This document shows positions 49,000-61,200 of a stretch of DNA of 64,000 bases, piece after piece (the stretch's first letter is position 1; each line of letters opens with the position of its first letter). The translations under genes were made by a program, and so were the position numbers. This stretch comes from Rotaria socialis (lineage: Eukaryota > Rotifera > Eurotatoria > Philodinida > Philodinidae). The notes beneath the pieces were generated by a model that was not told where the DNA came from, did no database searches, and saw nothing but the letters and a program-made list of their open reading frames with translations. The stretch covers positions 1-64,000 of the forward strand of contig CAJNYU010001934.1 in assembly GCA_905331475.1 (NCBI GenBank), written 5' to 3'.

Positions 49000-50211
49000 T
49001 TGAATATGCTTCGATGCTCAAGAAAATTTGCTCATCGAAACTTCGTGATAATTAGTATCGTTCTTACATGTTTTATTGTATCAAGAGTTTTTCCGGGGCA
49101 ATCATCCGTAACTGAGGAGCAAGCTATTATACAGCACAAGCATCATATTTTCAATGCATCAGATTCGTTGGTAATAGTGAATTTAATTGATCAATTTCTT
49201 CATAAAAACGATCCAAACGAACGTGATGAACTTTGGTCATTAATTGTACAGGACTGGTTAAACTCATTTCAAATGTACTCAGAAAGTGCTGAGATTATCT
49301 GTACAACATCATCATTTGCATCATCGCTTGCTTTTATTCACCAACATCTATATGACTATGCAGAAAAATTACTTTCAAAAAATAAAGATCTTCAGAAACA
49401 TTTGATTGGTTTTGGCGTTTTCTTTGACTATGACGTGAAAGAAATTCGTTCAAAATCTCATGATATTTTACGTAATCTGTTTCTTTCAATTTGTACCTAT
49501 TATGAATTGATTGTATTAATCATAAAAGTTCAACTTGCATTAATTGAATTAAATATTAATTATTTCATCGGAAAAAATACATTATTAGGTTCTCTACGCC
49601 ATCATGATATTATACCATGGTCTTCTATTGTTGAATTTAGTCTACCATTGTATAGTAAAACAAAATTTATAGATAATATTAATAAAAAATATGAACTTGT
49701 ATTACAAGAAGTCACTAATGCATATATTAATCAGAAACAAATTGGATTGGTTTATAAAGTTTCTAGCGGATCAAAACCGTGGCCACAAATTGAAATTTAT
49801 TTTTATGAAGAAAATTCTACACAAATATATGATTCATATATCAATGGCAATGAATCAGCTGTGAAAATCGGTTATTTAAAAAAAGAGGACGTTTTTCCTA
49901 TTCAACTTCGTCCATTTGGACCATTACTTCTGCATAGCATTCGTAATCCTCAAGCCATGATTTCTATTCAAACATTAAATACTTGTGAAAGTTTTCCATG
50001 GAATCATCAATTAGAAAAGCAAACAGATAAAAATGATCATATTCAAATGTCATGTGAACGATTACATAGAGTTTATTCATTTGTTGAAACAAGAGCTAGT
50101 TGGCGACGAGATTATTGTGAAGAAAAAATTACAACTAAACGTTTACCATATAGAACTTTGAGTTACTTTAGATACAATTGTTCAGAGAATACCCTCAATC
50201 AATTCCAATAA
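49000..50211 (+). CDS. LicD/fukutin-related-family membrane protein lacking the catalytic acidic motif
   Basis: A 403-aa type II membrane protein: a short basic N-terminus, a signal-anchor helix at about 14-32 (NFVIISIVLTCFIVSRVF), then a luminal domain. Residues 175-220 match the LicD (phosphotransferase/nucleotidyltransferase-fold) core: NINYFIGKNTLLGSLRHHDI followed by IPWSSIVEFSLPL, where active members read IPWDDDxD. The metal-binding Asp residues are replaced (Ser, Ser, Glu), so it is probably inactive as a transferase. Later LKKEDVFPIQLRPFGPLLL also fits the family. Active relatives transfer ribitol-phosphate or phosphocholine in the Golgi. Intronless. The start at 49003 (second Met at 49006) is equally possible by a few codons. 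Family call moderately sure; loss of activity is inference. Confidence 0.75.
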   Translation: MNMLRCSRKFAHRNFVIISIVLTCFIVSRVFPGQSSVTEEQAIIQHKHHIFNASDSLVIVNLIDQFLHKNDPNERDELWSLIVQDWLNSFQMYSESAEIICTTSSFASSLAFIHQHLYDYAEKLLSKNKDLQKHLIGFGVFFDYDVKEIRSKSHDILRNLFLSICTYYELIVLIIKVQLALIELNINYFIGKNTLLGSLRHHDIIPWSSIVEFSLPLYSKTKFIDNINKKYELVLQEVTNAYINQKQIGLVYKVSSGSKPWPQIEIYFYEENSTQIYDSYINGNESAVKIGYLKKEDVFPIQLRPFGPLLLHSIRNPQAMISIQTLNTCESFPWNHQLEKQTDKNDHIQMSCERLHRVYSFVETRASWRRDYCEEKITTKRLPYRTLSYFRYNCSENTLNQFQ

Positions 50212-50592
50212 TCGGATTAGTGAAAGAAAAACGAAGAGAACAATTATTTTATCTTTATAAAAATAAGAAAAAAAATAGAATATTTGACTGAAAAGCTTTA
50301 GGGTTTAATATTAAAAATTAAAAAAGTATGTGTTTAACTCATTCATCGTTCATTTTGGGGTGTTGGCATGAAGTAAAACTAATGATAATTTTCTCATTCG
50401 TCTTCCATGTTGAGAAAACACAGGGCGATTTTTCCCTCTTTCCCGCCCCCCCCCCTCTCTCTCTCTCTCTGCAACTCTCGATGATCAAACGATAACAACT
50501 ATAGAGAAGAAAAGAGAAAATTTGTATTTATATCTACGGCAGAGCATAGGTGATTAAAAATTGTCGTGTCGCAATTCAAAAGGTGTTCTTCA
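50212..50592. other. short intergenic region
   Basis: Contains a C-run followed by (CT)n at about 50445-50470, a polypyrimidine tract that may be promoter-associated. No gene. Confidence 0.5.
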
Positions 50593-51321
50593 ATGCCCAA
50601 ATCAGACTTTGATTTTACTTTCAAAGTAGGAGTCACTAGTTAGATAAATGTTTATTCCATCGAAAATAATTTATAGTTTTTTCATCCACCGCACCGTACT
50701 GTACCCTTTCGGAATGGTCTTTTGGATACACGTACCAAACATACAATAGCACAAGATCGTCTTGTTGTTGCTGAACAACGTCTTATTGATGCTGAACGAC
50801 GAAAATCTACAACTAGTATTCAATTACTTGCATTCGAACAAAAACGACTTGAAAAACGTTTAGAATCACTTTGTAGTAATTTAGACTCGAATTTTACTAG
50901 TCGACCTTTAAAAATGCGTGGTCGTTCGACTAGTGAAGTTATTTTCCGTAATATACGACGAACAAGCTCGTTGGCCGGATCATTAGCGATCCATAATCCA
51001 AAATTATCTGTAAGTTTATATAGTAGCAATCAAAATCTATTAGCACTACCAAAACTTGATGATATTGAACGACGTTCATCGACATATTCTGATGGTGATA
51101 CGACGGAAAATACTTTTTCTACTAGCGATATGGATAGTGGTGAAGAAGTAGAACATAAAGTTAGAAAAAAAACGAAAACTAATCGTAAAATCACTTATTC
51201 TAGAAGGATAGTAACAAAAAAGAAGACACTTCCAAAGCTTGTTTTTAATCAAAATAAACTATCACTACCTATTGTTGCTGTTATTCCACCTGAAGAAGAC
51301 GTGTTATTTCTTACACAATAA
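50593..51321 (+). CDS. hypothetical coiled-coil protein, 225 aa
   Basis: Two exons, 50593-50625 (11 codons, MPKSDFDFTFK) and 50677-51321, joined in phase 0 through a 51-nt intron (gtaggag donor, tttatag acceptor). The second exon alone has no ATG near its start, which is why the small first exon is needed. Residues 35-80 form a charged coiled coil (RLVVAEQRLIDAERRK; FEQKRLEKRLESL). The middle is Ser/Thr/Arg-rich (RSTSEVIFRNIRRTSS), then a Lys/Arg cluster (KVRKKTKTNRKITYSRR) that could be a nuclear localisation signal. No domain recognised. An AATAAA is near 51371. The second exon is credible; the first is less certain. Confidence 0.58.
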
Positions 51322-54300
51322 ATCTCTTGTTTTTCAATTATTTGTAAACATTAATTATAAGAAGAAGAAAAAAATAAAAAGCTTTGTTGTTTTATTTTTT
51401 GAAACTGATCAAATATACACTTGTTTACTAACAAATAATGTCGAGTTTTTAGTATTTAAAAGAAAAAGAGTCATTTAAATCATGCACTGGAGGAAGAAAG
51501 GGATTTTTTTTCCATTTCATTAAATCAAAAAGATAGTTCTATTGTATTTACATTATACAATTGCTGCTCAATCAATTAGAGTTCCACTTTCTCTTTAGAA
51601 GAAATCGATTTGAATAGGAGAAAGATGAAAATAGAAAAAAAGTTCACACATCATCATACAAGAAAACTTACTAAGTAGCAAAAAGAAAAAAACTAATGAG
51701 TCGTGAATAAGAGTGTGGGAGTTTGCCTTCTAAACGGGCACACTACCGCCAAGAATCGTTTGATAGATAACCTTGCCGATGCATAACATGAAGTCTAGTA
51801 TAATTGTGTTGTTGTAGGGCTACTCTAAAAATAATTATAAGAAAATTTTTGAGACCCTATTAACATATGACATCAATCGATAGCATTCGAGTTTTACTCC
51901 ACTGTTAAATATTATGCTACGGTTTCCATGTGAACTATTCGATATACGGATATGTTCATAAACGCGACTTATCATTGTGAAGTTTGAATGTGAATTGCAT
52001 TTCTCTAAAAAAAAGATAACTACTCTATATTATCATTACAATATTATCATTCATTTGTGAATATATGCAAAACCGTTAAAAATTTTAATTAAACTCTAAG
52101 AAAATAAATAGTCAAGTAATCATAGGTTTCCTAAAAAATCATTTTTTTCGTAATTTCATCATGGTCTTAGAGTTTGCGTGATCCGGAAATCAGTATTTTG
52201 AATTAAAAGTCTTTTTCGTAATTAAAATTCCTTTTTTATTTGTTCTAAAAATTTATTGCGTAGTAAAAACTCAGATTTATTGGTGCCTGTTGTAAATAAT
52301 GTCTATTTGAATACGAGAAGAAAATTTTCAAGGACTTTTGTTCTGCGACATAAACGTAGATAGCTAAATAAAATCATAGCAACCAACAATAAGACGATCT
52401 TTTAAAGGTCACTCTGAATTTCGATAAGAGAAGTCCATGAATTTTATTCTTCGTTCATTAAGATGAGTAGCTAGGACGAAAAATTGGTGTGAACGTACGA
52501 TGGAAAGAATTCCGGTCCAGTGGTGTAGAACGAAAATCATAGCTAATAGAGGCAGTAAAATTAGTAGAGAAGGACAAAGAAAAAGCATGAATAATTAACA
52601 TAAGTGAATGCAGAGTGAAGAAAAGAAAGAGTGAAAAGCAGGATTTGAAAATAACTTCACTTCTCTATTGGAAAGAAACAAAAAAACTCGACTCCTGAAA
52701 CGTCTAACAAACATACGAACGATGAGTCAGACCAATTGAATCAAAGCAGATCAATCTGTAAACATGTGTTAGTGATAAATCTATCTTTGCATTCAAATAT
52801 ATCTCCTTTGACTTCTCAAAACAAATAGTATTCAAAAGAATGAGACGTAATAATGGGGTCGAAATCACTTAAAACCATGGGATTTAGATAATCTGTCCGT
52901 CATTGCCTGTCAACGATAATACTGATAAAATATTTTTCTTTTTCATACGGATAGTATTAAACTTCATCAATGTTATTGTGGAACTCTGTTTTTCTCTTAA
53001 TTTTCTGTTGTCATAATTTGTATTCAATTTCAAGGTCAATAAAATGTATGCATTCATATCAAAAAACCCCAAACTGAACTCACTACTGAAGAAATAATAA
53101 TATGTCCGAATTAGCGTATTCGTAAAAATCTAGCGCAGACTATGTTTCTACATTGTACTAGGTACAGTAATGAGTTTAGGCCATTGTTAATTATATAGAT
53201 ATCAACAATCTGTTTTCAACAGACAAATCTCAATTCTGTGCTAATTGAGCGTCCGTCGGCATTGTATCAAAAACCAATATAATTTATAATATTTTAGTAC
53301 AGAATTTTGCAAGCGGAAGTAACTGATTTCAGATAATTTCGGCTATTAAAATTAGTTATTTATCCCTTGGCAGTAGCTCAAACGAATAAACTCGTCCTAG
53401 ATCTGATTTTAACGACAGCTATGCAGTTATGCGAACTGTAAAAGTCAAATCTGTAAATTTCTTGAATTAATTAAATTAGTATATCGGTTCTAACTGATAA
53501 CAGTGAGATGAAATTCTAGACAATAAGTCATTATACAGAATTTACAAGTAATCACCTAGAATCACTAAACTTGTAAAGTTTCTTTGGACATAAGAAAGTA
53601 CGAATTGATTTTCGTCTTAATAAAGAAAAACGGATAGTAAGCGTATTTGCCACAAATAGCTTCTTAAAATGTTCAATAAGTGTATCGATTTCGTTCTGTT
53701 GAAGAAAAAAGCTAAGTTCTTACTTCACAATTCACAGTTTATATTCCTAATTAATAAAAACGACTCAAATTTCATTATAGATTTTCCAAAAGAAAATTCG
53801 ATACATATTAGACTATGCAACTCTGTAATAATGCTTAGATGAAAATCATACCAATCGTTTCCAAGATTGTTGTTAGACGAGAACGAGAAAGAAACATAAC
53901 TATTGAAATTGCTGCCAAACATCTGAATTACTATTTCAGTAAATTTCTATATCAGATTTTTATGTAGTAAATAATATTGTTCGGATTATTCGAACATTAT
54001 ATTACTTACATGTGAATATACACTGAAGAAGCTCATATGATTAACGAAACAACTACGCATATGTAATGATCAATTAATTAGAATGGCTACGAACGATGAC
54101 ATAAATATTATTTGAATCCCTTATCGGATTATCTCTCAACAAAAAATATTGACGTTTATGAACAACTTCTATTGCAATCAAGTTAAAGCCAGAACGAGCA
54201 GCTTAGATCCATATCAACCTGGAAACATTTCAATATAAATTCAGTATTTGAGTGCACACATATTTATGTATTATTATTGAATGTAAAAACACAGAACTCA

Positions 54301-55050
54301 TAGTTCTTTTGTAGTATACATTCGATTATACTAGAAAACAGAACAGTTTGTTCAATCTATTTTTATCCTGTGTGTTCTTAGTTATTTGAATTTATTTTTA
54401 TCAAAATTAATCAAAAAAAAATGAATTTCTTCATAAGAGTATTTGGTGCTAATGAAAATAATGATTCAACATTACTTGAAGTTTTCTTTAGTACTTTTGA
54501 ATTTGAAAAGATCTATTGATAACCGCTTCCGACCTTTATTAAGAAATTTTCAAAATTTAGCAGGCTTATAATTGATTTGTTTTCAATTTCTGATAACCGC
54601 GATGAGATGAGATAAGATTTGAAAGGCGAGTTAATGGACTAAAAGCTTCAATGATATCATACTATTGATTTTTGGAAGATCATTAAAAAAAAAGAAAGAA
54701 GTATTGATAAATTTGAGAGTTTCAATAGTTGAATAGGTTTATTTTACGAAATAATTTGATCACAAATTGCTTATTCAATAAGAAAAATTCAAATAAAAAT
54801 ACTCTCAAGTGAATACTCAACATGAAGCATTGAATAGAATATTGCTGATTAAAAGGAAAAGAGATCTTTTTTCATTCGTCAAATAGAAGTGCTGAACTAT
54901 AACAGAAAATAAAGTAATATTAAACAAGAATAAAACATTTATAAATGGGGAAAACATTAAGAATTTTATCGAAAATAAAGAAAAATGACTGTAAAATCGA
55001 TTGATGTATAACTAAAAAACATTCTATTTAAAAGCCAGAGAGAATATCGA
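51322..55050. other. long intergenic region between convergent genes
   Basis: AT-rich, about 3.7 kb. Open frames of 60-65 codons at 52884-53072 and 53725-53922 show no domain or splice support. Nothing recognised. Confidence 0.5.
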
Positions 55051-56498
55051 CTAATCAGAACGCGGTATTGAAACCGCTTCCTGTATATGAGAATCCCCAG
55101 CGACACTACCATCAGTTGCATAAATTCCTTCTGTTGTCGCTTGTGTTAATACATCTGACTGAGCGAGGCTTCTTCCACTACCGAAACCGTTATGAGTTAA
55201 CAATTGATCATCATCTTCTCCTATTGGTATTGTGAGTCTTTCAGAAAACAACGAATTTGTATTAGAATATAAATCATCGTGTTCACTGATAGGTATGTAA
55301 CCTGAACGTGATGGATATCGTCGATTATAAATATATACCATAGTAATCATAGCTACACCAAGTATTAATAGACAAGCAGGCCCAATAGCAATACCAATAA
55401 TTCGACCGATTGTCCACCACGATTTACTCGGTATATCACTACCACAATTCATGTCATCTGGATTGAGTTTAATTAATAGTTTTCCTTTAAAACTTAATGG
55501 AGTAGCACATGTTAATAGTGACGCATCTGGGACGAATTGAGGAGATGTTTTTAGAAAACGAATAAACCATAAAGATAGGCAACAATCAAATGTATTATTA
55601 GCTAAAAAAACTTGAACATTTGTAGTATTTATTTTAGACCATCGAGATAAAGGCGATAATTCATCAATAATTGATATTAAATTATGTTTGAATGAAAAGA
55701 TTTTGATTTTTTCTTGCGTTGCTAATTGTTGGGGAAGCGAAGTAAATTGATTACCATCAAGTTTAATGGAGGAGAGTGAAGGTAAATTTGATAAAAATTC
55801 ACAAGATTTTAATTGATTATTTTTCAGAGATAATGCTTGAAGTTTTTTTAATTGAACAAAAGAATTTTGATCGATCTTAGAAATACTTGAACTATCTATA
55901 CTTAATTTAGTTAGTTGAGAATCGCGTAAACTGAGAAAATCTTCTACATTGATCGAGCGAATTTTATTATTGCTAAGTGAAATTGTTTTTAAAAGTGAGC
56001 TACTATACGAGGAAGGAAATTCAGCAGACACTAACGAATTATCTTGTAAGGAAAGGAAACGAATTTTTGCTTGATTAAATGGTGGAATAGTTCCAAGTAT
56101 ATTTTGATTAATACTTAAATCGATCAAAAGAGATAGATTTTCAATTTTCGCACGATCAGTTACTAGAATAGGAAAGAGTATACTAACTGAATATATATAT
56201 ATATATATATTTATTAAATCAATATCTACCTGTATCAAATTTAAGTTGATTACGAATGAGTGTTAAAGTAATAACTTTTGAAGGAAAATCGATCCCATCT
56301 AAATTCTTCCAACCTTTGGAGTCACAATGTACAAGAGTGTCACCATCAGAGCATTGGCATTGTTTGTTAGCGCAAACATCACCACTAAACACTCGATTGA
56401 TGATTAAATCAGTCTTAAAAACAAGATATTATTTATAATAATAAAAACAACTGAGCAAGGCTTACAATGAGAAAAACACTGATAAGTTCACGTATCAT
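55051..56498 (-). CDS. leucine-rich-repeat single-pass membrane protein (LRR-2)
   Basis: Three exons: 56466-56498 (signal-peptide start MIRELISVFLI), 56230-56413 and 55051-56162; 442 aa in phase, with introns of 52 and 67 nt. After the signal peptide comes an LRRNT-like Cys cluster (VCANKQCQCSDGDTLVHC), about seven leucine-rich repeats (LRFLSLQDNSL-type; LQALSLKNNQLKSCEFLSNL), a Cys-containing LRRCT-like cap (FDCCLSLWFIRFL), a membrane helix at about 310-335 (GIAIGPACLLILGVAMITMV) and a 95-residue acidic, Ser-rich tail with GYIPISEHDDLYS. Same plan as the LRR protein at 11.6 kb but not an evident recent duplicate, and this one has introns. Probably an adhesion or receptor protein. Confidence 0.85.
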
Positions 56499-57517
56499 AT
56501 GTAGATATCTGAAGTTTCGATTTATCCTAAATAATAAAGAAAGTTTAAAGGCTAAAATTGTGGAACAAATCTAGAGTTCGACTATTAGACTAATGACTAC
56601 CAATAGGTATTTTGAAATTTTAGATTTATTGGTATTGCATGGCCAAGAAAATACAAACGAGTAATAGTTGCTAACAAAAAAGGAAAAGGGCCTAGTCGGT
56701 AAAAAGTTTTGTTTATATTTATCAACTGGAAATTTATATTAGCAAAAGAACAACAGTCAATGTAACGATAACCTCGCGGGTGTGGGTGTATCGTATAAAA
56801 GGACCATAAAATCCTATTTTATTCAGAACAGAAACGTCAAAACTATGTTCATTTCATGAAAACAACTTAATTATTCTACGCATCGAAATTCACAATTGGT
56901 TAGACATAGGAACAACAGTGTCCCTTCAAAAGATGCCGCGTCGAGTCAATACACAAAATCCTTTATGGAGGCTTTTTAGCAATATCGTGTTATTTGCGGT
57001 AATGCAAAAATTGGTTAGAATTTATTTTTCAGAAAATCTCACTGAAAATTCAATATTTGATAAATACTTTGTTATTTTTTATCAGAATAACTTTGAGTAG
57101 GAATCATTTTAAGAATGAATTAATTCTTATCCTATATAATTCCTCGCATGATATACAATTGTAATTCATAGAATACTACCGAAATTTTCATAAAGATTAT
57201 ACAAAACCAATTCAAGTGATTTCTCTTTTAACAAATAATATTGACATCTACTGACAGTAGTCGTATGACTCAAATTTTTTTTCTTTAACCTTCGCAAATG
57301 GTTTATCAACTAGTTGACAAGCTATTTGAAATATAAAATTCGTAATTGCTTACAAATAGAATGTAAGACAATGTGAAAACGTTTTGCATAATAGTCAAGA
57401 CGAATGAACATTTATTTCGTATTCGATGAATTTCTATAGTTTCATTTATTTGAAAACAACAACAACAACAACAACTACATTATATTCTTATCGTCAAGAT
57501 GTTTACAAGACAACTTT
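56499..57517. other. intergenic
   Basis: 5' flank of the LRR-2 gene and 3' flank of NOP10 on the same strand. (AAC)n at about 57457-57474. A 60-codon frame at 56918-57100 is unsupported. Confidence 0.5.
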
Positions 57518-57830
57518 TTAGCATTTAACAAGTGGTGTTTGTGTCAAAAGTAATCGATATCGTGTCTTGAGTTTAAGTCGTTGTCGTGAATATTGATCAT
57601 CCGGTGAAAATTTAGCTAAACATTGTAGCAAAATGTTTTTTAGTTCATACTCATTAACAAAAAACAAGATAATTACCTGGATGAGCTGATTGTGTTGGAT
57701 TTCCCAATGGGTCAACTTTCTGCAGATGAGCAAACAAACAATAGATGTCTTTTCAAAACGTAAATAAGTAACTTACGTTGAACGTATAGACACGTTCAGC
57801 TTTATCATTAAGATAATACATAAGAAACAT
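57518..57830 (-). CDS. NOP10: H/ACA ribonucleoprotein subunit NOP10
   Basis: Three exons: 57777-57830, 57677-57719 and 57518-57615, giving 64 aa, exactly the length of the human protein. The sequence starts MFLMYYLNDKAERVYTFN, continues KVDPLGNPTQSAHP, then AKFSPDDQYSRQRLKLK, with LLLTQTP near the end, matching NOP10 throughout. NOP10 joins dyskerin, NHP2 and GAR1 in the H/ACA snoRNP that pseudouridylates rRNA and snRNA and in telomerase RNP. Introns are 57 and 61 nt. The eukaryotic form lacks the archaeal zinc-binding Cys residues, as here. The gene is too fragmented to show as a long frame but the identification is firm. Confidence 0.95.
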
Positions 57831-58264
57831 ATTTTTCTTGTTTAACAATATTAGGAATAATCTTAAAATAAACAAAAAGAAAATGTCAGATCCTAGGTCT
57901 ATTCATAATAGCGATTTTAATAGAAAATAGAGATCTGTACAACAATCATATCTGAACAAAAAAAAAGAGTAAATTAGGATCGATTTTGAAAATATACACA
58001 AGAAAAAAAAATAATAAAGCAGAAGGAAAGCATCATCATTTAGCAAATAGAAAACAAACAATAAGAAATACATGAAAAAAAAACTCATTGCTGAATTTTT
58101 TTTAGGTACATAGAAGTTAAAGAATAAAATATGTGACTATATGCATAACATTCAATCAGAATATGTACAAAAGAAAAAACAAAATGATGAGATTAATCTA
58201 TTGTTACTGTTTCCTTCTTGAGTTCAATTAACGACATACTGTATAAAAAAAATCAAAATTAGAT
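57831..58264. other. short intergenic region
   Basis: About 430 bases between NOP10 and the end of SMC6, both on the minus strand; contains the SMC6 3' UTR and the NOP10 promoter. No motif recognised. Confidence 0.5.
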
Positions 58265-61200
58265 TTAATCGGCATCATTATCATTATTTATTTCCATTAA
58301 TGTACGTTTAGGTTGAGGCATTCGTAGAATGCGCATGTCATCCGTTATCTTTAGAAAACTGTAAAGAGAAAGAAAAAGAAAAATTGATTGATTGATACAT
58401 AAATTTGAGTTTTACCTTAGATCTTGTGGTGTCAAAAATATGTATTGTTTTTTCTTTTCTCGAGCAACTTCAAGAACAAGATTCATAGCTGTTCGACGTG
58501 TTACATGATCCTATTAATAGAAATTGATAAAATAAAACAAAGGAACTCATCTATTTCTATAGTTTCTCAAGAATACTACTAACTTATTTGCAGTCATTCA
58601 TTATGTAGTTAATATTATATCAAAAAAATAAAAATAATAATCGATTTACTGCGAACGCATGGAACGATGAAGTTTAGAAACAGTACAGCTGACTCGTAGT
58701 CTATTCTTTAAACTATAATGGTATTGTTCAATTAAAATTTTCATCGATGATTCACTAAATCATTTTTGAATCTCAATATCAAACAAGTAAGACCATAAAA
58801 TTCATTTAGTCCTATCTTTTCTCGAACTAATCATATATCGTTAAAAACTACTGCAACTATATTCTATAGTATAAACTTAATAACCATAAGCTTAAAAAAA
58901 GCGACTTTCCATTCTAATTCAGAATAAACATTTTTTACCATGAAAACATCGAATTCATCAAGACAACGTAATGGCATTTCCACAACTTCCCAAAGAGCAA
59001 GCATAAAGCAAACGGTCGAAAACGAACGTTCACCACCTGATAATGAACGAGTATCTTTATGAACTTCATCGCCACGTGGTGTAATCTATATAAATAAATT
59101 AAATAGAAAATAATTTAAAATTTCAATAAGATAAACAAACTTCAAGAGCTAGAGTTCCCTCTTTATGATCGAAAATAGCTTCACCAGTATAATTTCTTGA
59201 TTCAAGAAACGAAGTAAAGCAACTACTTGTTAGTTTAGCTGTTGCCTCTAAAAGATTTTTGTATTGTTGACCACGATGGCGTGACGCTTTAAATAATTTC
59301 TGTAAAAAATAAATATTAATAAATTTTCACGAAAAATTATAATAAATTAAAAATGCTTACATGAACTAGCTTTTCTTGTTTATCAACAACTCGACCGAAT
59401 GTATCTAAAGCTATCTTGACTTTTTCTGAACGATCCTTTATTTGTTGCACATCATAGAAACTACGGAAAAAAACATCTTTCAATATTTTAATAATCACCA
59501 AAAATGCAAGATCAACATAGTTTTCTCTACAATACTAAGTATGTGAATTAAATTCAAATTATAGTTTGACTAGTCAATCATGTTCTATATGATAAACTTA
59601 GTTTTCAATCTCTGAAAGACCCTATCAGATTTGAATTTTCATTCTGAAGATTTCGAAATCGTCATCGAAACTAGCACTTTACACATTTTCTACGGCTCTT
59701 GCTTACAAATATTGTACTTTTTAGCAATGACATCGAATTTCGAATTCAAATTCTGTCCTTAAATAAGCCTCATTGTCAACTCAAATTAACTCGGATCCAG
59801 AGCAAACTTATTCGTACGAATAAATTTATACTTTAAGTATCGTCTAGACTCAGAGCGAAAATCTTATAAAATCCAACTTATTTTACTATCCATGATGAAC
59901 TTGACAAAAGTAATAGCCTCAATAATCTTTCATAATTCATCTATGAAATTCTAGTATGTAATGAAGTTTTATAGGCTGATTAGAGTACTACTCGAATTTA
60001 AATTAATTCTTTGCTATTGTAGGAGGAAATCAGTTGATCTTTGCATGAAAATATTCTTACACATTTTTATTTGTTTCAATAAATTTTAGAATACCATCAA
60101 GTCTTCGTCGAGTTGCCTTGACGTCAATTTCGCCCTCAGGTTTTTGATTAAGTAATTTTTGAGCATTTTCAATTTGAATTTGAAGCTTAGTTTCAATAAA
60201 TTTTTTTGTAGCTTCATGTTGTTCTAATTTTCTTTGATTATCATCGAGTCCTCGTTGTAATTCATTGATAGCTCTTTGTCCATTTTCTTTTAAAGCATCA
60301 CATGCTTGAAGTGATGTTTTACATTGTTCAGCTTCTTCACGTTTTTCCATAACACGTTGTCGTGCTTGTGCTACATCATCTAGAATTTGTCGATATTCGG
60401 GTGATTCTATTTCAGCTTTTGATTTTTGATCTTTAATTCGTTGCTTAAAAGTTTCAATACGAGTATCATATTCCGATAGTTCATTTTCACAATCATCCAT
60501 ATTCGAATCATTTGGTGCTTCGATTAATTGTAATTCTCGAAGTTCCTTTTAATAGGACAAGAAATATAGGCGTTCGGTTGTTTTTGAGAAATAGAATTTC
60601 TATATGCTATACTTTTCCTAATCGACCACATGTAGCTCTGATTTCATTGATTGTTCCATCTAATCCAGCCACTGTCTGTTGATGTTGATTGACTCGTTGT
60701 TGCGTTTCCTTAATTTTTTCTTTAACCTCTAGCATGTTTCGTTCTATAGTAATACATTCATTTTCGGCACGACTAAATAAAATTTTATTTTTATATTTAA
60801 ATGAAAAATTTAAGTTAAAACATACGTAATTTGTTCAGCAAAATCTTCAACAAAAAATCGAGGATTCTGAACTCTGCATGTATAGCAACGAAATACATAT
60901 GTGTTTTGCATTTCTGTACCATTTGGAAGATACGCCTTTGAAACGAAAAACAAAACAAAAAGGGTAAGTTCTTATCAAAAAAACAAAAGAAATCTTACAG
61001 CAACACAATTCGGTGGTGCACTTCTCTCCATGATACGGCGAGCAGTTTCGTAATTATCCATGAGAACTCTTTGTTCAATACGTGCCTAGAACATACAATG
61101 ATAATTATGTGGATAAAAATAAGATCATCACAACGAACATGATCAATTAAGAAACATGTAACTGTTGGATTATCAATTTGTAGCATTGATAAAATTGTTG

